DNA of 64,000 nucleotides from Streptomyces graminofaciens (GTDB lineage: Bacteria > Actinomycetota > Actinomycetes > Streptomycetales > Streptomycetaceae), in the NCBI RefSeq assembly GCF_030294945.1, contig NZ_AP018448.1, positions 5,176,001 to 5,240,000 of the forward strand. Direction: 5' to 3'. Positions 44,496 to 53,272 of the stretch are shown here, in pieces; position 1 is the first letter of the stretch; each line of letters opens with the position of its first letter. Below the pieces are notes generated by a model. That model was not told the DNA's origin. It made no database searches and saw only the letters and a list, made by a program, of their open reading frames with translations. A program made the translations under genes and the position numbers.

Positions 44496-46855
44496 GCGCT
44501 CCCTCGGTCACGCAGTGGTACCGGGACCTGCTGATGGGCGCCAGATTCGCCTTCACCGGGGGGCGGGAGGGGTGGGTGCGGGCCGTGCTCACCGCCGTCG
44601 GGGTGGGGCTCGGGGTGGCGATGCTGCTGCTCACCGCGGCGATACCGAACGTCCTGGCCACGCGGGACGACCGCGAGGACGCCCGGGACGACATCGGCCT
44701 CAACTATCACGAGGAGAACGTCGGCAGGAAGGCCTCCGACAAGACCGTGGTCGTCGCCAACACCGACACGAATTACCACGACAAGGCCGTTCGCGGGCGG
44801 CTCATGGAGGCCGAGGGACCGCGGGCGCCACGGCCCCCGGGGGTGGCGAAGCTCCCCGCGCCGGGAGAGATGGTCGTCTCCCCCGCGCTGCAAGAACTGC
44901 TGACGTCGGACGAGGGGAAGCTGCTGAAGGAGCGGCTGCCGTACCGCGTCATCGGGACCATCGGCGAGCCCGGGCTGATCGGCTCGCAGGAACTCGCCTA
45001 CATCGCGGGCGCCGACGGACTCGCGGCACGGATCGACGGCACGCTCGTGGGCCGCATCGACCACTTCGGCGCGGGGACGACGGACCAGTCCGACGGGGAG
45101 GAGCTGGACCCCGTCCTGATGCTGCTCATCCTGGTCGTCCTCGTGGTGCTGCTGATGCCGGTCGCCGTCTTCGTCGCCGCGGCCGTACGGTTCGGCGGCG
45201 AGCGGCGCGACCGGCGGCTCGCGGCGCTGCGGCTGGTCGGCGCCGACGGCCGGATGACCCGCCGGATCGCGGCCGGCGAGGCTCTCGCGGGGGCCATTCT
45301 GGGGCTGGTGTTCGGCACCGTGTTCTTCCTGATCGGCCGGGAGATCGCCGGCTCGATCGAGCTGTTCGACATCAGCGTGTTCCCGAGCTATCTGAACCCC
45401 TCCCCCGTGCTCGCCGGGGTGATCGCCGCCGCGGTCCCGGCGTCCGCCGTTCTCGTCACCCTGTTCGCGTTGCGCGGGGTCGTCATCGAGCCCCTCGGCG
45501 TGGTCCGCGCGGCCAAGCCGGCGCGGCGCAGGCTCTGGTGGCGGCTGCTGCTGCCGCTCGCCGGCGTCGGCCTGCTCTACCCGATGATGGGCCAGGGCTC
45601 GGAGGGCGGGAGGTTCAACGAGTACATGGTCGTCGGCGGTGTCGTCCTGCTGCTCTTCGGTGTCACCGCTCTGCTGCCGTGGGCCGTCGAGGCGTTCGTC
45701 GCCCGCCTGGGCGCCGGCTCCGTGTCCTGGCAGCTGGCCGTCCGCAGGCTCCAGCTGAGCAGCGGCACGGCGGCCCGCATGGTCAACGGCATCGCGGTGG
45801 CGGTGGCCGGCGCGATCGCCCTGCAGATGCTGTTCGCCGCGTCCGACGCCCAGTACACGGAGCCGACCGGCCAGAACGTCAAGCGGGCGCAGATGCAGGT
45901 CAGCGTGCCCCCGGGCACCGACGTCACGCCCATGGCGAAGAAGCTCCAGGAGTCCAAGGGCGTACGGAAGGCCGTGGCGATCTCCGTCGGCTGGGTCGGC
46001 GACCGGGCCAGGGAGCCCGAGGTCAGCAGCGAGGTGGCCGTCGGCGACTGCGCGTCCCTGCGCGAGATCGCCAAGCTCCCCTCCTGCCATGAGGGCGACG
46101 TCTTCGTGAACCAGTTCGTGGAGTACGACAGGGACCAGTTCAAGCTCGGCAAGTCCGGCCGCACGATCTTCTTCGAGCCGTCCTACGACGGCTCCCCGCG
46201 CAGCGCCGAGATCAAGTGGACCCTGCCGGGCGAGGTGAAGAAGGCCTACGAGCACAAGGACTCGCTGCGGCAGTACACCAGCGGTCTGCTGGCCACCCCC
46301 TCCGCGCTGCCCGCCGGGGCCGCGAAGACCCTCCAGGGCAGCGTCTACCTCCGGATCGACAAGTCGGTGCCGCACGTGAGCGACGAGGTGCGGAACACGG
46401 CCGCCGAGGCGGACCGGCTCTCGTGGGTCAGCGTCTGGACGGCGACGGAGCGGACGGAGGAGTTCGGCGCGATTCGCGTCGGGCTGTTCGTGGGCGCCTC
46501 CTGTGTGCTGCTCCTCATCGGTGCGAGCCTGCTGATCTCCCAGCTGGAACAGTTGCGCGAGCGGAAGAAGCTGTTGTCGGCCCTGGTCGCCTTCGGCACC
46601 CGGCGCCGCACGCTGACCCTGTCCGTGCTCTGGCAGACGGCGATCCCGATCGCCCTGGGCCTGGTCCTCGCCACCACGGTCGGCCTGGTCCTGGGCACGG
46701 TCCTGCTGAAGATGACGGACATCCCCGTGACCGTGGACTGGGCGCGGGTCCTCGGGATGACGGGCATCGGCGCGGGCGTGGTCCTGCTGGTGACGGCGCT
46801 CAGCCTGCCGCCACTGCTGCGCCTGATGCGGCCGGAGGGGCTGCGGACCGAGTAG
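44492..46855 (+). CDS. FtsX-like permease of the PadR-controlled ABC system
   Basis: A 787-aa permease with two FtsX domains. Membrane segments appear near residues 30-50, a cluster of three at about 210-340 (LILVVLVVLLMPVAVFVAAA), further ones at 350-450 and three more at about 665-780. Large outer domains lie at 50-200 and 460-650, the latter with two Cys (VGDCASLREI, LPSCHEGD). Long soluble loops are typical of BceB/MacB-like exporters that sense or remove envelope-active compounds. ATG 44492 overlaps the ATPase stop by four bases. Confidence 0.9.
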   Translation: MSAPSVTQWYRDLLMGARFAFTGGREGWVRAVLTAVGVGLGVAMLLLTAAIPNVLATRDDREDARDDIGLNYHEENVGRKASDKTVVVANTDTNYHDKAVRGRLMEAEGPRAPRPPGVAKLPAPGEMVVSPALQELLTSDEGKLLKERLPYRVIGTIGEPGLIGSQELAYIAGADGLAARIDGTLVGRIDHFGAGTTDQSDGEELDPVLMLLILVVLVVLLMPVAVFVAAAVRFGGERRDRRLAALRLVGADGRMTRRIAAGEALAGAILGLVFGTVFFLIGREIAGSIELFDISVFPSYLNPSPVLAGVIAAAVPASAVLVTLFALRGVVIEPLGVVRAAKPARRRLWWRLLLPLAGVGLLYPMMGQGSEGGRFNEYMVVGGVVLLLFGVTALLPWAVEAFVARLGAGSVSWQLAVRRLQLSSGTAARMVNGIAVAVAGAIALQMLFAASDAQYTEPTGQNVKRAQMQVSVPPGTDVTPMAKKLQESKGVRKAVAISVGWVGDRAREPEVSSEVAVGDCASLREIAKLPSCHEGDVFVNQFVEYDRDQFKLGKSGRTIFFEPSYDGSPRSAEIKWTLPGEVKKAYEHKDSLRQYTSGLLATPSALPAGAAKTLQGSVYLRIDKSVPHVSDEVRNTAAEADRLSWVSVWTATERTEEFGAIRVGLFVGASCVLLLIGASLLISQLEQLRERKKLLSALVAFGTRRRTLTLSVLWQTAIPIALGLVLATTVGLVLGTVLLKMTDIPVTVDWARVLGMTGIGAGVVLLVTALSLPPLLRLMRPEGLRTE

Positions 46856-46867
46856 GAGGGGACTCGG

Positions 46868-46990
46868 TCACACCACCCGAACCGGCAACGGCCGCAGCGC
46901 TTCCGTGAGCGCTGCGGCCAGTTCCGTGTACTCCCCGCCCCGCGCCGCCCCCGCCCGTACGATCGCGGAGCCGTGGGCGAGAACCCTCAC
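46868..46990 (-). pseudogene. C-terminal remnant of a LysR-type regulator, probably oxyR
   Basis: The last 40 or so codons of a minus-strand reading frame are clearly coding in composition and end ALTEALRPLPVRVV. A TGA a few codons before GTG 46990 ends the frame upstream, with no DNA-binding domain. In S. coelicolor, as I recall, oxyR lies divergent to ahpC-ahpD at this place, and its 3' end would be here. Only ahpD remains to the right (47084), so the rest of oxyR and all of ahpC are missing. A small intact gene starting at GTG 46990 is the alternative. Confidence 0.5.
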
Positions 46991-47083
46991 CTGTGACCAC
47001 ACCTCTCAACCGAACAACTGACAGCCGTCTTCGATCAAGATGGCCAAGCATCACGATCTTGCTGATCAATGAAAGTGAACGAC

Positions 47084-47620
47084 ATGTCGCTGGACGCGTT
47101 GAAGTCCGCCCTCCCGGACTACGCCCAAGACCTTCGCCGCAATCTGAGCGCGGTGATCGACGACTCCGAACTGTCGGCGCAACAGCTGTGGGGCACGGTC
47201 CTGGTGACGGCGATCGCGGCGCGCTCACCGATCGTGCTGCGCGCGCTGGCGCCGCAGGCGAAGGCGCAGCTGTCGCCCGAGGCGTACTCGGCGGCGAAGT
47301 CCGCGGCCTCGGTGATGGCGCTGAACAACGTCTTCTTCCGCACGCGGCACCTGTTGTCGGACCACGAGTACGGCGGCCTGCGGACCGGGCTGCGGATGAA
47401 CGTCCTCGGCGACCCCGGCGTCGACAAGGTCGACTTCGAGCTGTGGTCGCTCGCCGTCTCCGCGATCAACGCGTGCGGCTTGTGTCTCGACTCCCACGAG
47501 CAGGCGCTGCGCAGGGCGGGCGTCGACCGCCGGACCGTCCAGGAGGCCTTCAGGATCGCGGCCGTGATCCAGGCGGTCGGGGTCACGCTGGAGGCGGAGG
47601 CGGTCCTTGAGGACGAGTAG
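47084..47620 (+). CDS. ahpD: alkyl hydroperoxidase AhpD, without ahpC
   Basis: AhpD-type peroxidase/adaptor protein of 178 aa, whose CxxC-His site is in [20 protein letters not shown] (about residues 129-148). [20 protein letters not shown] and [11 protein letters not shown] match the family. AhpD normally reduces AhpC, but no ahpC lies upstream here. ATG 47084 ([20 protein letters not shown]) matches the family start; ATG 47069 is in frame. The ribosome-binding site is poor. Upstream GATCAAGAT and ATCTTG..GATC form an imperfect palindrome (47033-47067). Confidence 0.92.
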   Translation: MSLDALKSALPDYAQDLRRNLSAVIDDSELSAQQLWGTVLVTAIAARSPIVLRALAPQAKAQLSPEAYSAAKSAASVMALNNVFFRTRHLLSDHEYGGLRTGLRMNVLGDPGVDKVDFELWSLAVSAINACGLCLDSHEQALRRAGVDRRTVQEAFRIAAVIQAVGVTLEAEAVLEDE

Positions 47621-47644
47621 GGCGGTTCGTCGGCGGCGGGTGGG

Positions 47645-47678
47645 TGGGGGCTGGTCGCGCGGTTCCCCGCGCCCCTTG
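47645..47678. repeat. half-copy of the GCGCGGTTCCCCGCGCCCC repeat
   Basis: CTGGTCGCGCGGTTCCCCGC followed by GCCCCTT matches the left arm of the element at 9844. Lies between ahpD and the methyltransferase gene. Confidence 0.55.
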
Positions 47679-47761
47679 AAGGCACAGGCCCTCAGGCCCC
47701 TCGTCCCCGCAGCGGAAAACAAGTCGCGCCCCCGAGGCCGCCCTTGGAAAGATCCACCCCC

Positions 47762-48538
47762 ATGACCACCGGACCCCGCGCCTTCGAAGACCTCGTCGCC
47801 GAAGCCGTCGCCGCCCCCACCGACGGCTGGGACTTCTCCTGGTTCGAGGGCCGTGCCACCGAGGAGCGGCCTTCCTGGGGGTACGCCCGCTCGATGGGTG
47901 ATCGGCTGGCGCGCGTGTCGGCCTCGCTCGACATCCAGACCGGCGGCGGCGAGGTCCTCGCCTCCGCCCCACGGCTGCCGCCGCTCGCCGTGGCCACCGA
48001 GGGCTGGCCCCCGAACGTCGCCAAGGCCACCGCCCTGCTCCACCCTCGCGGCGCGGTCGTCGTCGCCGCCCCGCAGGACGCGCCGCTCCCCTTCGCGGAC
48101 GGGGCGTTCGATCTCGTCACCAGCCGCCACCCGGTCACCGCGCACTGGGCGGAGATCGCCCGCGTGCTCCGCCCCGGCGGCACGTACTTCGCCCAGCACG
48201 TCGGTCCGAGGAGTGTCTACGAACTCGTCGAGCACCTTCTCGGCCCGCAGGAGGAGGCGGCGAGCAGTGCGCGGCATCCGGACCGCGAGCGCGCCGGCGC
48301 CGAGGACGCGGGGCTGGAAATCGTCGATCTGCGCGCCGCACGACTGCGTATGGAGTTCTTCGACATCGGTGCCGTCGTCCATTTCCTGCGCAAGGTGATC
48401 TGGATGGTCCCGGGCTTCACCGCCGAGGCCTACCTCCCCCAGCTGCGTTCCCTGCACGAGCGGATCGAGGCCGAGGGCCCATTCGTGGCCCACAGCACCC
48501 GCCACCTCTTCGAGGCCCGTAAGCCCGCGGCCGGTTGA
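47762..48538 (+). CDS. class I SAM-dependent methyltransferase
   Basis: A 258-aa methyltransferase-like protein. Motif I is degenerate (SLDIQTGGGEVLASAPRLPP, residues about 57-76), followed by DAPLPFADGAFDLVTSRHPV (motif II/III region) and IARVLRPGGTYFAQHVGPRS. Substrate unknown; relatives are annotated as UbiE-like. ATG 47762 is chosen; a frame from 47744 has no better signal. Convergent with the next gene, with 4 bp between stops. Confidence 0.85.
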   Translation: MTTGPRAFEDLVAEAVAAPTDGWDFSWFEGRATEERPSWGYARSMGDRLARVSASLDIQTGGGEVLASAPRLPPLAVATEGWPPNVAKATALLHPRGAVVVAAPQDAPLPFADGAFDLVTSRHPVTAHWAEIARVLRPGGTYFAQHVGPRSVYELVEHLLGPQEEAASSARHPDRERAGAEDAGLEIVDLRAARLRMEFFDIGAVVHFLRKVIWMVPGFTAEAYLPQLRSLHERIEAEGPFVAHSTRHLFEARKPAAG

Positions 48539-48542
48539 CCTC

Positions 48543-49703
48543 TCACGCGTGGGGTCCGACCGCAACCTTTCCGATCGCCAACTCGGCCCGGGCCTCCATG
48601 ACTTCACCGACTCGCGCCGCCCGCTCGCCCAGCTCGCGCTCCTGCCGCGCGGTCAGCCGCCCCAGCGGTTCCACCGTGACGGTCGTCCGCCGCCCCCGCC
48701 GCCGCTGGTGCCAGACGCCGGCCACGACACCGTCGACGAGCAGCACGGGGTAGTTGCCCGCCTGCCCACGCGCCAGGGCCCGCTCGTAGGCGGCCCCGGG
48801 GAACAGCCGCTCGCGGGGCTGCGCGGCGATGCCGTACGCGTCGAAGTAGGGCAGCAGCCGCACACCCCGTACGGCCGACTCCGGTGACTCGGGGAAGTCG
48901 GTGTCGCCCGCCTCCACCCAGGCGCGCTCCCCCTCGAAGGCGACCTCCTCGATCTCCCCCGCCCCGGCCAGTTCCGCGAACAGCCCGTCGGCCCAGCCGC
49001 CCGGCGCCGCCGTCCACTTGGCGAAGTGCCGGGCGTCGGCGGGACCGTACGCGCGCAAGTAGCGCCGTACGAGCGTGGCGAGGGCCTCGTCCGGCGTCAG
49101 GGGAACGAAGTCCGGCGGGCGGGTGTATGTCGCCCTGCGGGCCCGGTCGGGGCCGAAGCAGAGGGCGCCCGACTGGCCCGCCCGGTGCATCACCTGCCGC
49201 CAGCGCGGCCACAGGTCCTGGAAGGCGGGCATGACGAGGTCGCCGGCCCAGGGGCCGGTGCGGGCGACGACCTCCTCGTTCAGCTCGTCGAGGGTGAGCG
49301 TGGCCCCGTCGAGCGCGTCGCCGATGGCGGCAACGACCTCGTCCGCCTGCGCGTCGGTGAGCCGGACGTCGGGGGCGAAGGGGCTCGCGCCCGACGGGAT
49401 CGCGGTCAGCGCGGCGGTCCAGAAGGGCAGCTCGGCGGCGGGCAGCAGATGGACGGTGCCACGCGGCCCGTACGTCTTCACCAGGGTCCGCTCCTCCCAC
49501 AGCGCGGCCCGTACGTCCGCCCGCGTCGCGCTCCCGGTCCGCACCCCAAGCGACAGCTCGGCCGCCGACAGCACCTGCGCGTGCGCGCCGAGCAGCGCGC
49601 CGGCCACCTCGGCGACCGGTGTCCCCGCCGGTGCGGGGCCGGTCAGAAACTGCCGCCGCAGCCGCCGAGCGCTTGCCTGTTCCCATGTGACAGTCACGGT
49701 CAT
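48543..49703 (-). CDS. winged-helix protein of the HTH_42/AlkZ-like family
   Basis: A 386-aa protein with the three-winged-helix fold of the HTH_42 (AlkZ/YcaQ) family. Visible blocks: GAHAQVLSAAELSLGVRTG (position of the catalytic QxQ-type motif, here with a single Gln), ERTLVKTYGPRGTVHLLPAA, LRAYGPADARHFAKWTA and GVRLLPYFDAYGIAAQPRER. AlkZ members unhook DNA crosslinks as glycosylases; the incomplete QxQ makes glycosylase activity uncertain. ATG 49703. Confidence 0.85.
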   Translation of the reverse strand: MTVTVTWEQASARRLRRQFLTGPAPAGTPVAEVAGALLGAHAQVLSAAELSLGVRTGSATRADVRAALWEERTLVKTYGPRGTVHLLPAAELPFWTAALTAIPSGASPFAPDVRLTDAQADEVVAAIGDALDGATLTLDELNEEVVARTGPWAGDLVMPAFQDLWPRWRQVMHRAGQSGALCFGPDRARRATYTRPPDFVPLTPDEALATLVRRYLRAYGPADARHFAKWTAAPGGWADGLFAELAGAGEIEEVAFEGERAWVEAGDTDFPESPESAVRGVRLLPYFDAYGIAAQPRERLFPGAAYERALARGQAGNYPVLLVDGVVAGVWHQRRRGRRTTVTVEPLGRLTARQERELGERAARVGEVMEARAELAIGKVAVGPHA

Positions 49704-49818
49704 GGGGCCGACGTTAGAGAGGAAAGAGGCCGGGTCCTGTCCTCATTGGAGCCTCCGTCCGGGGTTTCCACATCGTTACCGGCCGCGGCTTGGCTTCTCA
49801 CCGCACCCTCACGTAGGT

Positions 49819-50154
49819 TCAGACCAAGGTAATTCGCGTGAGCAAAGCTGCGCGGGCGGCACCGCGCAGTGGAGGGGGCTGCGCGGTGCCGAAAAGCCGA
49901 ACCACCGCGTCAAGCGAGCGTTCCACGCGGGCTTCACCCGTGCGGGGGTGCCTGACCCCACACCCCGGGCAGTCGCACAGGAAAGCGCGGACCCCCTGCT
50001 TCCGCTCGAATTCCCCGCACTCTCCTTTGAATCCGCTGTGAATCAGCCATGATCCCCCTCTATACAGACGCTGAATGAGCGCTTCCACAACTACCGTGAC
50101 GCGGTCGCACGGCTCCGGAGAGTAATTGTCGGACGCCAATGCACGCAGCATCAC
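49819..50154 (-). CDS. possible small Cys-containing protein, uncertain
   Basis: Open frame of 111 codons in a 743-bp gap (49704-50446). The middle reads VRAFLCDCPGCGVRHPRTGE, which has a plausible zinc-binding CxCxxC. Third-position GC is only moderate, well below neighbours. I do not recognise the family. It may be a poorly expressed or horizontally acquired gene, or chance. Start at ATG 50154 or 50151. Confidence 0.35.
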   Translation of the reverse strand: MMLRALASDNYSPEPCDRVTVVVEALIQRLYRGGSWLIHSGFKGECGEFERKQGVRAFLCDCPGCGVRHPRTGEARVERSLDAVVRLFGTAQPPPLRGAARAALLTRITLV

Positions 50155-50184
50155 TCACGAAGGGTTATGGTGGAAACCCCCCCT

Positions 50185-50226
50185 CGGGCCGGTCCGTCTC
50201 CCCCCCACGGACCGGCCCGTTTTTTG
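50185..50226 (+). terminator. rho-independent terminator with U-run, no gene upstream
   Basis: CGGGCCGGTCCGT pairs perfectly with ACGGACCGGCCCG (13 bp) and is followed by six T on the plus strand. Such U-runs are rare in this window. No plus-strand gene ends upstream, which suggests a small RNA. Confidence 0.8.
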
Positions 50227-50250
50227 TCCGCACGACCAGGGGGGCCCGCA

Positions 50251-50332
50251 GCGCCCCTCAAGGGGAGCGGGGCTGTGACATGTGCGGCTCCGCCGCGTGG
50301 GCGCGACAAGCCCCCACGAACCCGCGGCAGAT
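50251..50332. repeat. Streptomyces intergenic repeat, inverted copy
   Basis: CGCCCCTCAAGGGGAGCGGG, TGTGACATGTGCGGCTCCGC and CGTGGGCGCGACAAGCCCCC are the reverse complement of the copies at 31021 and 40343. Upstream of the isoprenyl transferase gene. Confidence 0.65.
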
Positions 50333-50446
50333 CCACAACCCGCGACCCCCGACTCCCCCAAACCCCGCCCCGCCAAAGGGGCCCCGGGCACCGGTAGGCT
50401 TCGGCCCCCAAAGGGACCGTCATCGCATGGAGGGGCTGACATTCAA

Positions 50447-51220
50447 GTGAACCTGCGCGACAAACTGCGCGGCCTGCTGGTCAGGGTCTACGCACGCAGG
50501 GTCGAGGGTCGCCTCGACCACGCCCAGGTGCCCAAGCACATCGGCGTCATCATGGACGGCAACCGTCGCTGGGCGAAGGCGGCGGGCTCCACCACCGCGC
50601 AGGGACACCGGGCCGGGGCCGACAAGATCGAGGAGTTCCTCGGCTGGTGCACCGAGACGGACGTCAAGGTCGTCACCCTCTGGCTCTTCTCCACGGACAA
50701 CTTCGACCGGCCGCAGGAGGAACTGGTCCCGCTCTTCGGGATCATCGAGGACGTCGTACGCTCCCTCGTCGCCGACGGCCGCTGGCGGGTGCACCACGTG
50801 GGCGCCATCGACCTGCTGCCCGGTCAGATGCAGACCACCCTGAAGGAGGCCGAGGCGGCCACCGTCGACATCGACGGAATACTGGTCAACGTCGCCATCG
50901 GCTACGGCGGCCGCCAGGAGATCGCCGACGCCGTACGGTCGATGGTGCAGGACGCGCAGGAGAAGGGCACCTCGATGGAGGAGCTCGCCGAGAACGTCTC
51001 CGTCGACCTGATCGGCAGCCACCTCTACACCGGCGACCAGCCCGACCCGGACCTCGTGATCCGCACCAGCGGCGAGCAGCGGCTGTCCGGCTTCATGCTC
51101 TGGCAGACCGCCCATTCGGAGTACTACTTCTGCGACGTGTTCTGGCCGGCCTTCCGCAAGGTCGACTTCCTGCGCGCCCTGCGCGACTACGCGGTACGGC
51201 ACCGCCGCTACGGAGGCTGA
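50447..51220 (+). CDS. uppS: isoprenyl transferase (cis-prenyl diphosphate synthase)
   Basis: A 257-aa cis-prenyltransferase that condenses IPP onto an allylic diphosphate to make long-chain polyprenyl diphosphates such as the undecaprenyl carrier. Motifs: GVIMDGNRRWAKAAG (catalytic Asp), GHRAGADKIEEFLGWC, LWLFSTDNFDRPQEEL and DPDLVIRTSGEQRLSGFMLW, CDVFWPAFRKVDF. GTG 50447 is preceded by GGAGGGG. Streptomyces usually has two such genes; which one makes the essential carrier cannot be told here. Symbol given for family. Confidence 0.9.
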   Translation: MNLRDKLRGLLVRVYARRVEGRLDHAQVPKHIGVIMDGNRRWAKAAGSTTAQGHRAGADKIEEFLGWCTETDVKVVTLWLFSTDNFDRPQEELVPLFGIIEDVVRSLVADGRWRVHHVGAIDLLPGQMQTTLKEAEAATVDIDGILVNVAIGYGGRQEIADAVRSMVQDAQEKGTSMEELAENVSVDLIGSHLYTGDQPDPDLVIRTSGEQRLSGFMLWQTAHSEYYFCDVFWPAFRKVDFLRALRDYAVRHRRYGG

Positions 51221-51317
51221 CACCTGCCATCGGGACGCAAGTAACGAGGAGTTCACCGGGGCGCCGTCGTACGGCATGGCATGGCGGCGCATGTTCGAGG
51301 GCATAAGCCAGTCAGGT

Positions 51318-51340
51318 CGACACCCGAACCACGGGTGTCG
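51318..51340 (+). terminator. hairpin downstream of uppS
   Basis: CGACACCCG pairs perfectly with CGGGTGTCG (9 bp, 5-nt loop), 98 bases after the uppS stop. A second, weaker GC-rich hairpin follows. The 299-bp gap 51221-51519 holds no supported gene. Confidence 0.65.
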
Positions 51341-51522
51341 GATCTCAGCGGGCGGCTCGGGGCCGTCCGCCCGGGAGGCCCTTTGCACCAGCCCGATCGT
51401 GCGGTCACAGCACGGACGAAGCAGCGGAGGGCCGGTCACCGGCCCGTGCAACGGCGCCGACGACCGGCCCAGTTCGAACCCGTCGCTCCCCGACCTCATC
51501 CGAGGGGGTACGTCCTTCCGTG

Positions 51523-52845
51523 GTGACCAGCACAAAGCGCCGTATGCCAGACCGGCGCACCTACGTCCTTGACACCAGCGTCCTGCTGGCCGACCCGAAT
51601 GCCCTGAGCCGCTTCGACGAGCACGAGGTCGTGCTTCCGATCGTCGTGGTCACGGAGCTGGAGGCGAAAAGGCACCATCCCGAACTCGGCTATTTCGCCC
51701 GGCAGGCCCTGCGCCTGCTCGACGAGTTCCGGGTCCGGCACGGCCGCCTCGACGCCCCCATCCCGATCGGGGATCTCGGTGGGACCGTCAGGGTCGAGCT
51801 CAACCACTCGGACCCCAGCATCCTGCCGACCGGCTACCGCCTGGGGGACAACGACTCCCGCATCCTCGCGGTCGCCCGCAATCTGCAGGCCGAGGGCTTC
51901 GACGTCACCGTCGTGTCGAAGGATCTGCCCCTGCGGATCAAGGCGTCCTCCGTGGGCCTCCTCGCCGAGGAGTACCGCGCGGAGCTGGCCATCACGGACG
52001 CCTCCGGCTGGACCGGCATGTCCGAGCTGACCCTGCCGGGCGAACAGGTCGACATCCTCTTCGAGGAGGGGACCGTCTACGCCCCCGAGGCCAGGGACCT
52101 CCCCGTGCACACGGGTCTGACGATCCAGTCGGAGCGCGGCAAGGCCCTCGGCCGGGTGTCGCCCGACGGCAACATCCGTCTCGTCCGGGGCGACCGCGAG
52201 GCCTTCGGCATCAAGGGCCGCAGCGCGGAACAGCGCATCGCGCTGGATCTGCTGCTCGACCCGGACGTGGGCATCCTGTCGCTGGGCGGCCGGGCCGGCA
52301 CCGGCAAGTCGGCGCTCGCGCTGTGCGCGGGCCTGGAGGCCGTGCTGGAGCGGCGTCAGCACCAGAAGGTGATGGTGTTCCGGCCGCTGTACGCGGTGGG
52401 CGGGCAGGAGCTCGGCTATCTGCCGGGCTCCGAGTCGGAGAAGATGAGCCCCTGGGCGCAGGCGGTCTTCGACACGCTGTCGGCCGTCACGTCGCGCGAG
52501 GTCATCGAGGAGGTCACCGCCCGCGGCATGCTGGAGGTGCTCCCGCTGACCCACATCCGCGGGCGCTCGCTGCACGACGCCTTCGTGATCGTCGACGAGG
52601 CCCAGTCCCTCGAACGGAACGTCCTGTTGACCGTTCTGTCCCGAATCGGCGCGAATTCACGGGTCGTTCTGACCCATGACGTGGCCCAGCGGGACAACCT
52701 GAGGGTCGGCCGGTACGACGGGGTGGTCGCCGTGGTCGAGAAGCTGAAGGGCCATCCGCTCTTCGCCCATGTCACGCTGACCCGGTCCGAGCGCTCTCAG
52801 ATCGCGGCACTTGTGACCGAAATGCTGGAGGACGGACAGATCTGA
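51523..52845 (+). CDS. PIN-PhoH fusion protein (PhoH2)
   Basis: A 440-aa PhoH2 protein. The N-terminal PIN nuclease domain (about 10-140) has [38 protein letters not shown] and [13 protein letters not shown] supplying the acidic metal site. The C-terminal PhoH ATPase (about 215-440) has [20 protein letters not shown] (Walker A), [13 protein letters not shown] (Walker B) and [11 protein letters not shown]. Mycobacterial PhoH2 is an ATP-dependent RNA helicase/RNase. GTG 51523 or 51520. GAGGGGG lies about 12 bases upstream. Confidence 0.9.
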   Translation: MTSTKRRMPDRRTYVLDTSVLLADPNALSRFDEHEVVLPIVVVTELEAKRHHPELGYFARQALRLLDEFRVRHGRLDAPIPIGDLGGTVRVELNHSDPSILPTGYRLGDNDSRILAVARNLQAEGFDVTVVSKDLPLRIKASSVGLLAEEYRAELAITDASGWTGMSELTLPGEQVDILFEEGTVYAPEARDLPVHTGLTIQSERGKALGRVSPDGNIRLVRGDREAFGIKGRSAEQRIALDLLLDPDVGILSLGGRAGTGKSALALCAGLEAVLERRQHQKVMVFRPLYAVGGQELGYLPGSESEKMSPWAQAVFDTLSAVTSREVIEEVTARGMLEVLPLTHIRGRSLHDAFVIVDEAQSLERNVLLTVLSRIGANSRVVLTHDVAQRDNLRVGRYDGVVAVVEKLKGHPLFAHVTLTRSERSQIAALVTEMLEDGQI

Positions 52846-53272
52846 CCGCCCCGATCACATAGGTCAACTTCTGTCACCGAATGACCGATTGGCGCCGTCC
52901 GGCAAAGGCGATGAGCCTAGCCGGGCGGCGCCTCGGCATGTGCGGCTTTCCGTGAATCCCTTGAGGCAAACGAGGTGTGAGCTTTCACACGTAACTCAGA
53001 ATTGCCTTGCGGCGTTGGGTTACGGCAGAGTCTCACTTCCGTCAGGCCCCGCATACGACACAGCTGTACCCCCAGCGGTACGGAACAACAAAAGCACCAC
53101 GGTCAACTCCATAACGCCGTCGTATGCCGCCCGAGCACCACGTGGCGCTCCCCGCGAGGGAGTTCCCACCGGGCCCGCGCCTCCCGTGACCCCGTAGTTG
53201 GGAGGCCAGCGTTCAGGGGCACGATTGCGTCCGCCAGGGTCACCGAAGCGGACGATGCTGGAAGGAACCCGT
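52846..53272 (+). other. 427-bp leader region of the SLT-domain gene
   Basis: No gene is supported. It contains GCCTCCC..GGGAGGC (near 53190-53213) and CGTCCGC..GCGGACG (near 53229-53255) stems, the last ending just before the ribosome-binding site. I searched by eye for the c-di-AMP riboswitch found before other Streptomyces cell-wall lytic genes and did not find its conserved blocks. Confidence 0.4.

Noticed and set aside
51276..51572. 98-codon plus-strand frame between uppS and the PhoH gene
   Set aside because: It overlaps the PhoH start in another frame, has no conserved motif, and contains the uppS hairpin.
52846..53272. c-di-AMP (ydaO-type) riboswitch
   Set aside because: The conserved GGGGAACC and CGGGGTGAAT-like blocks are not found by eye.
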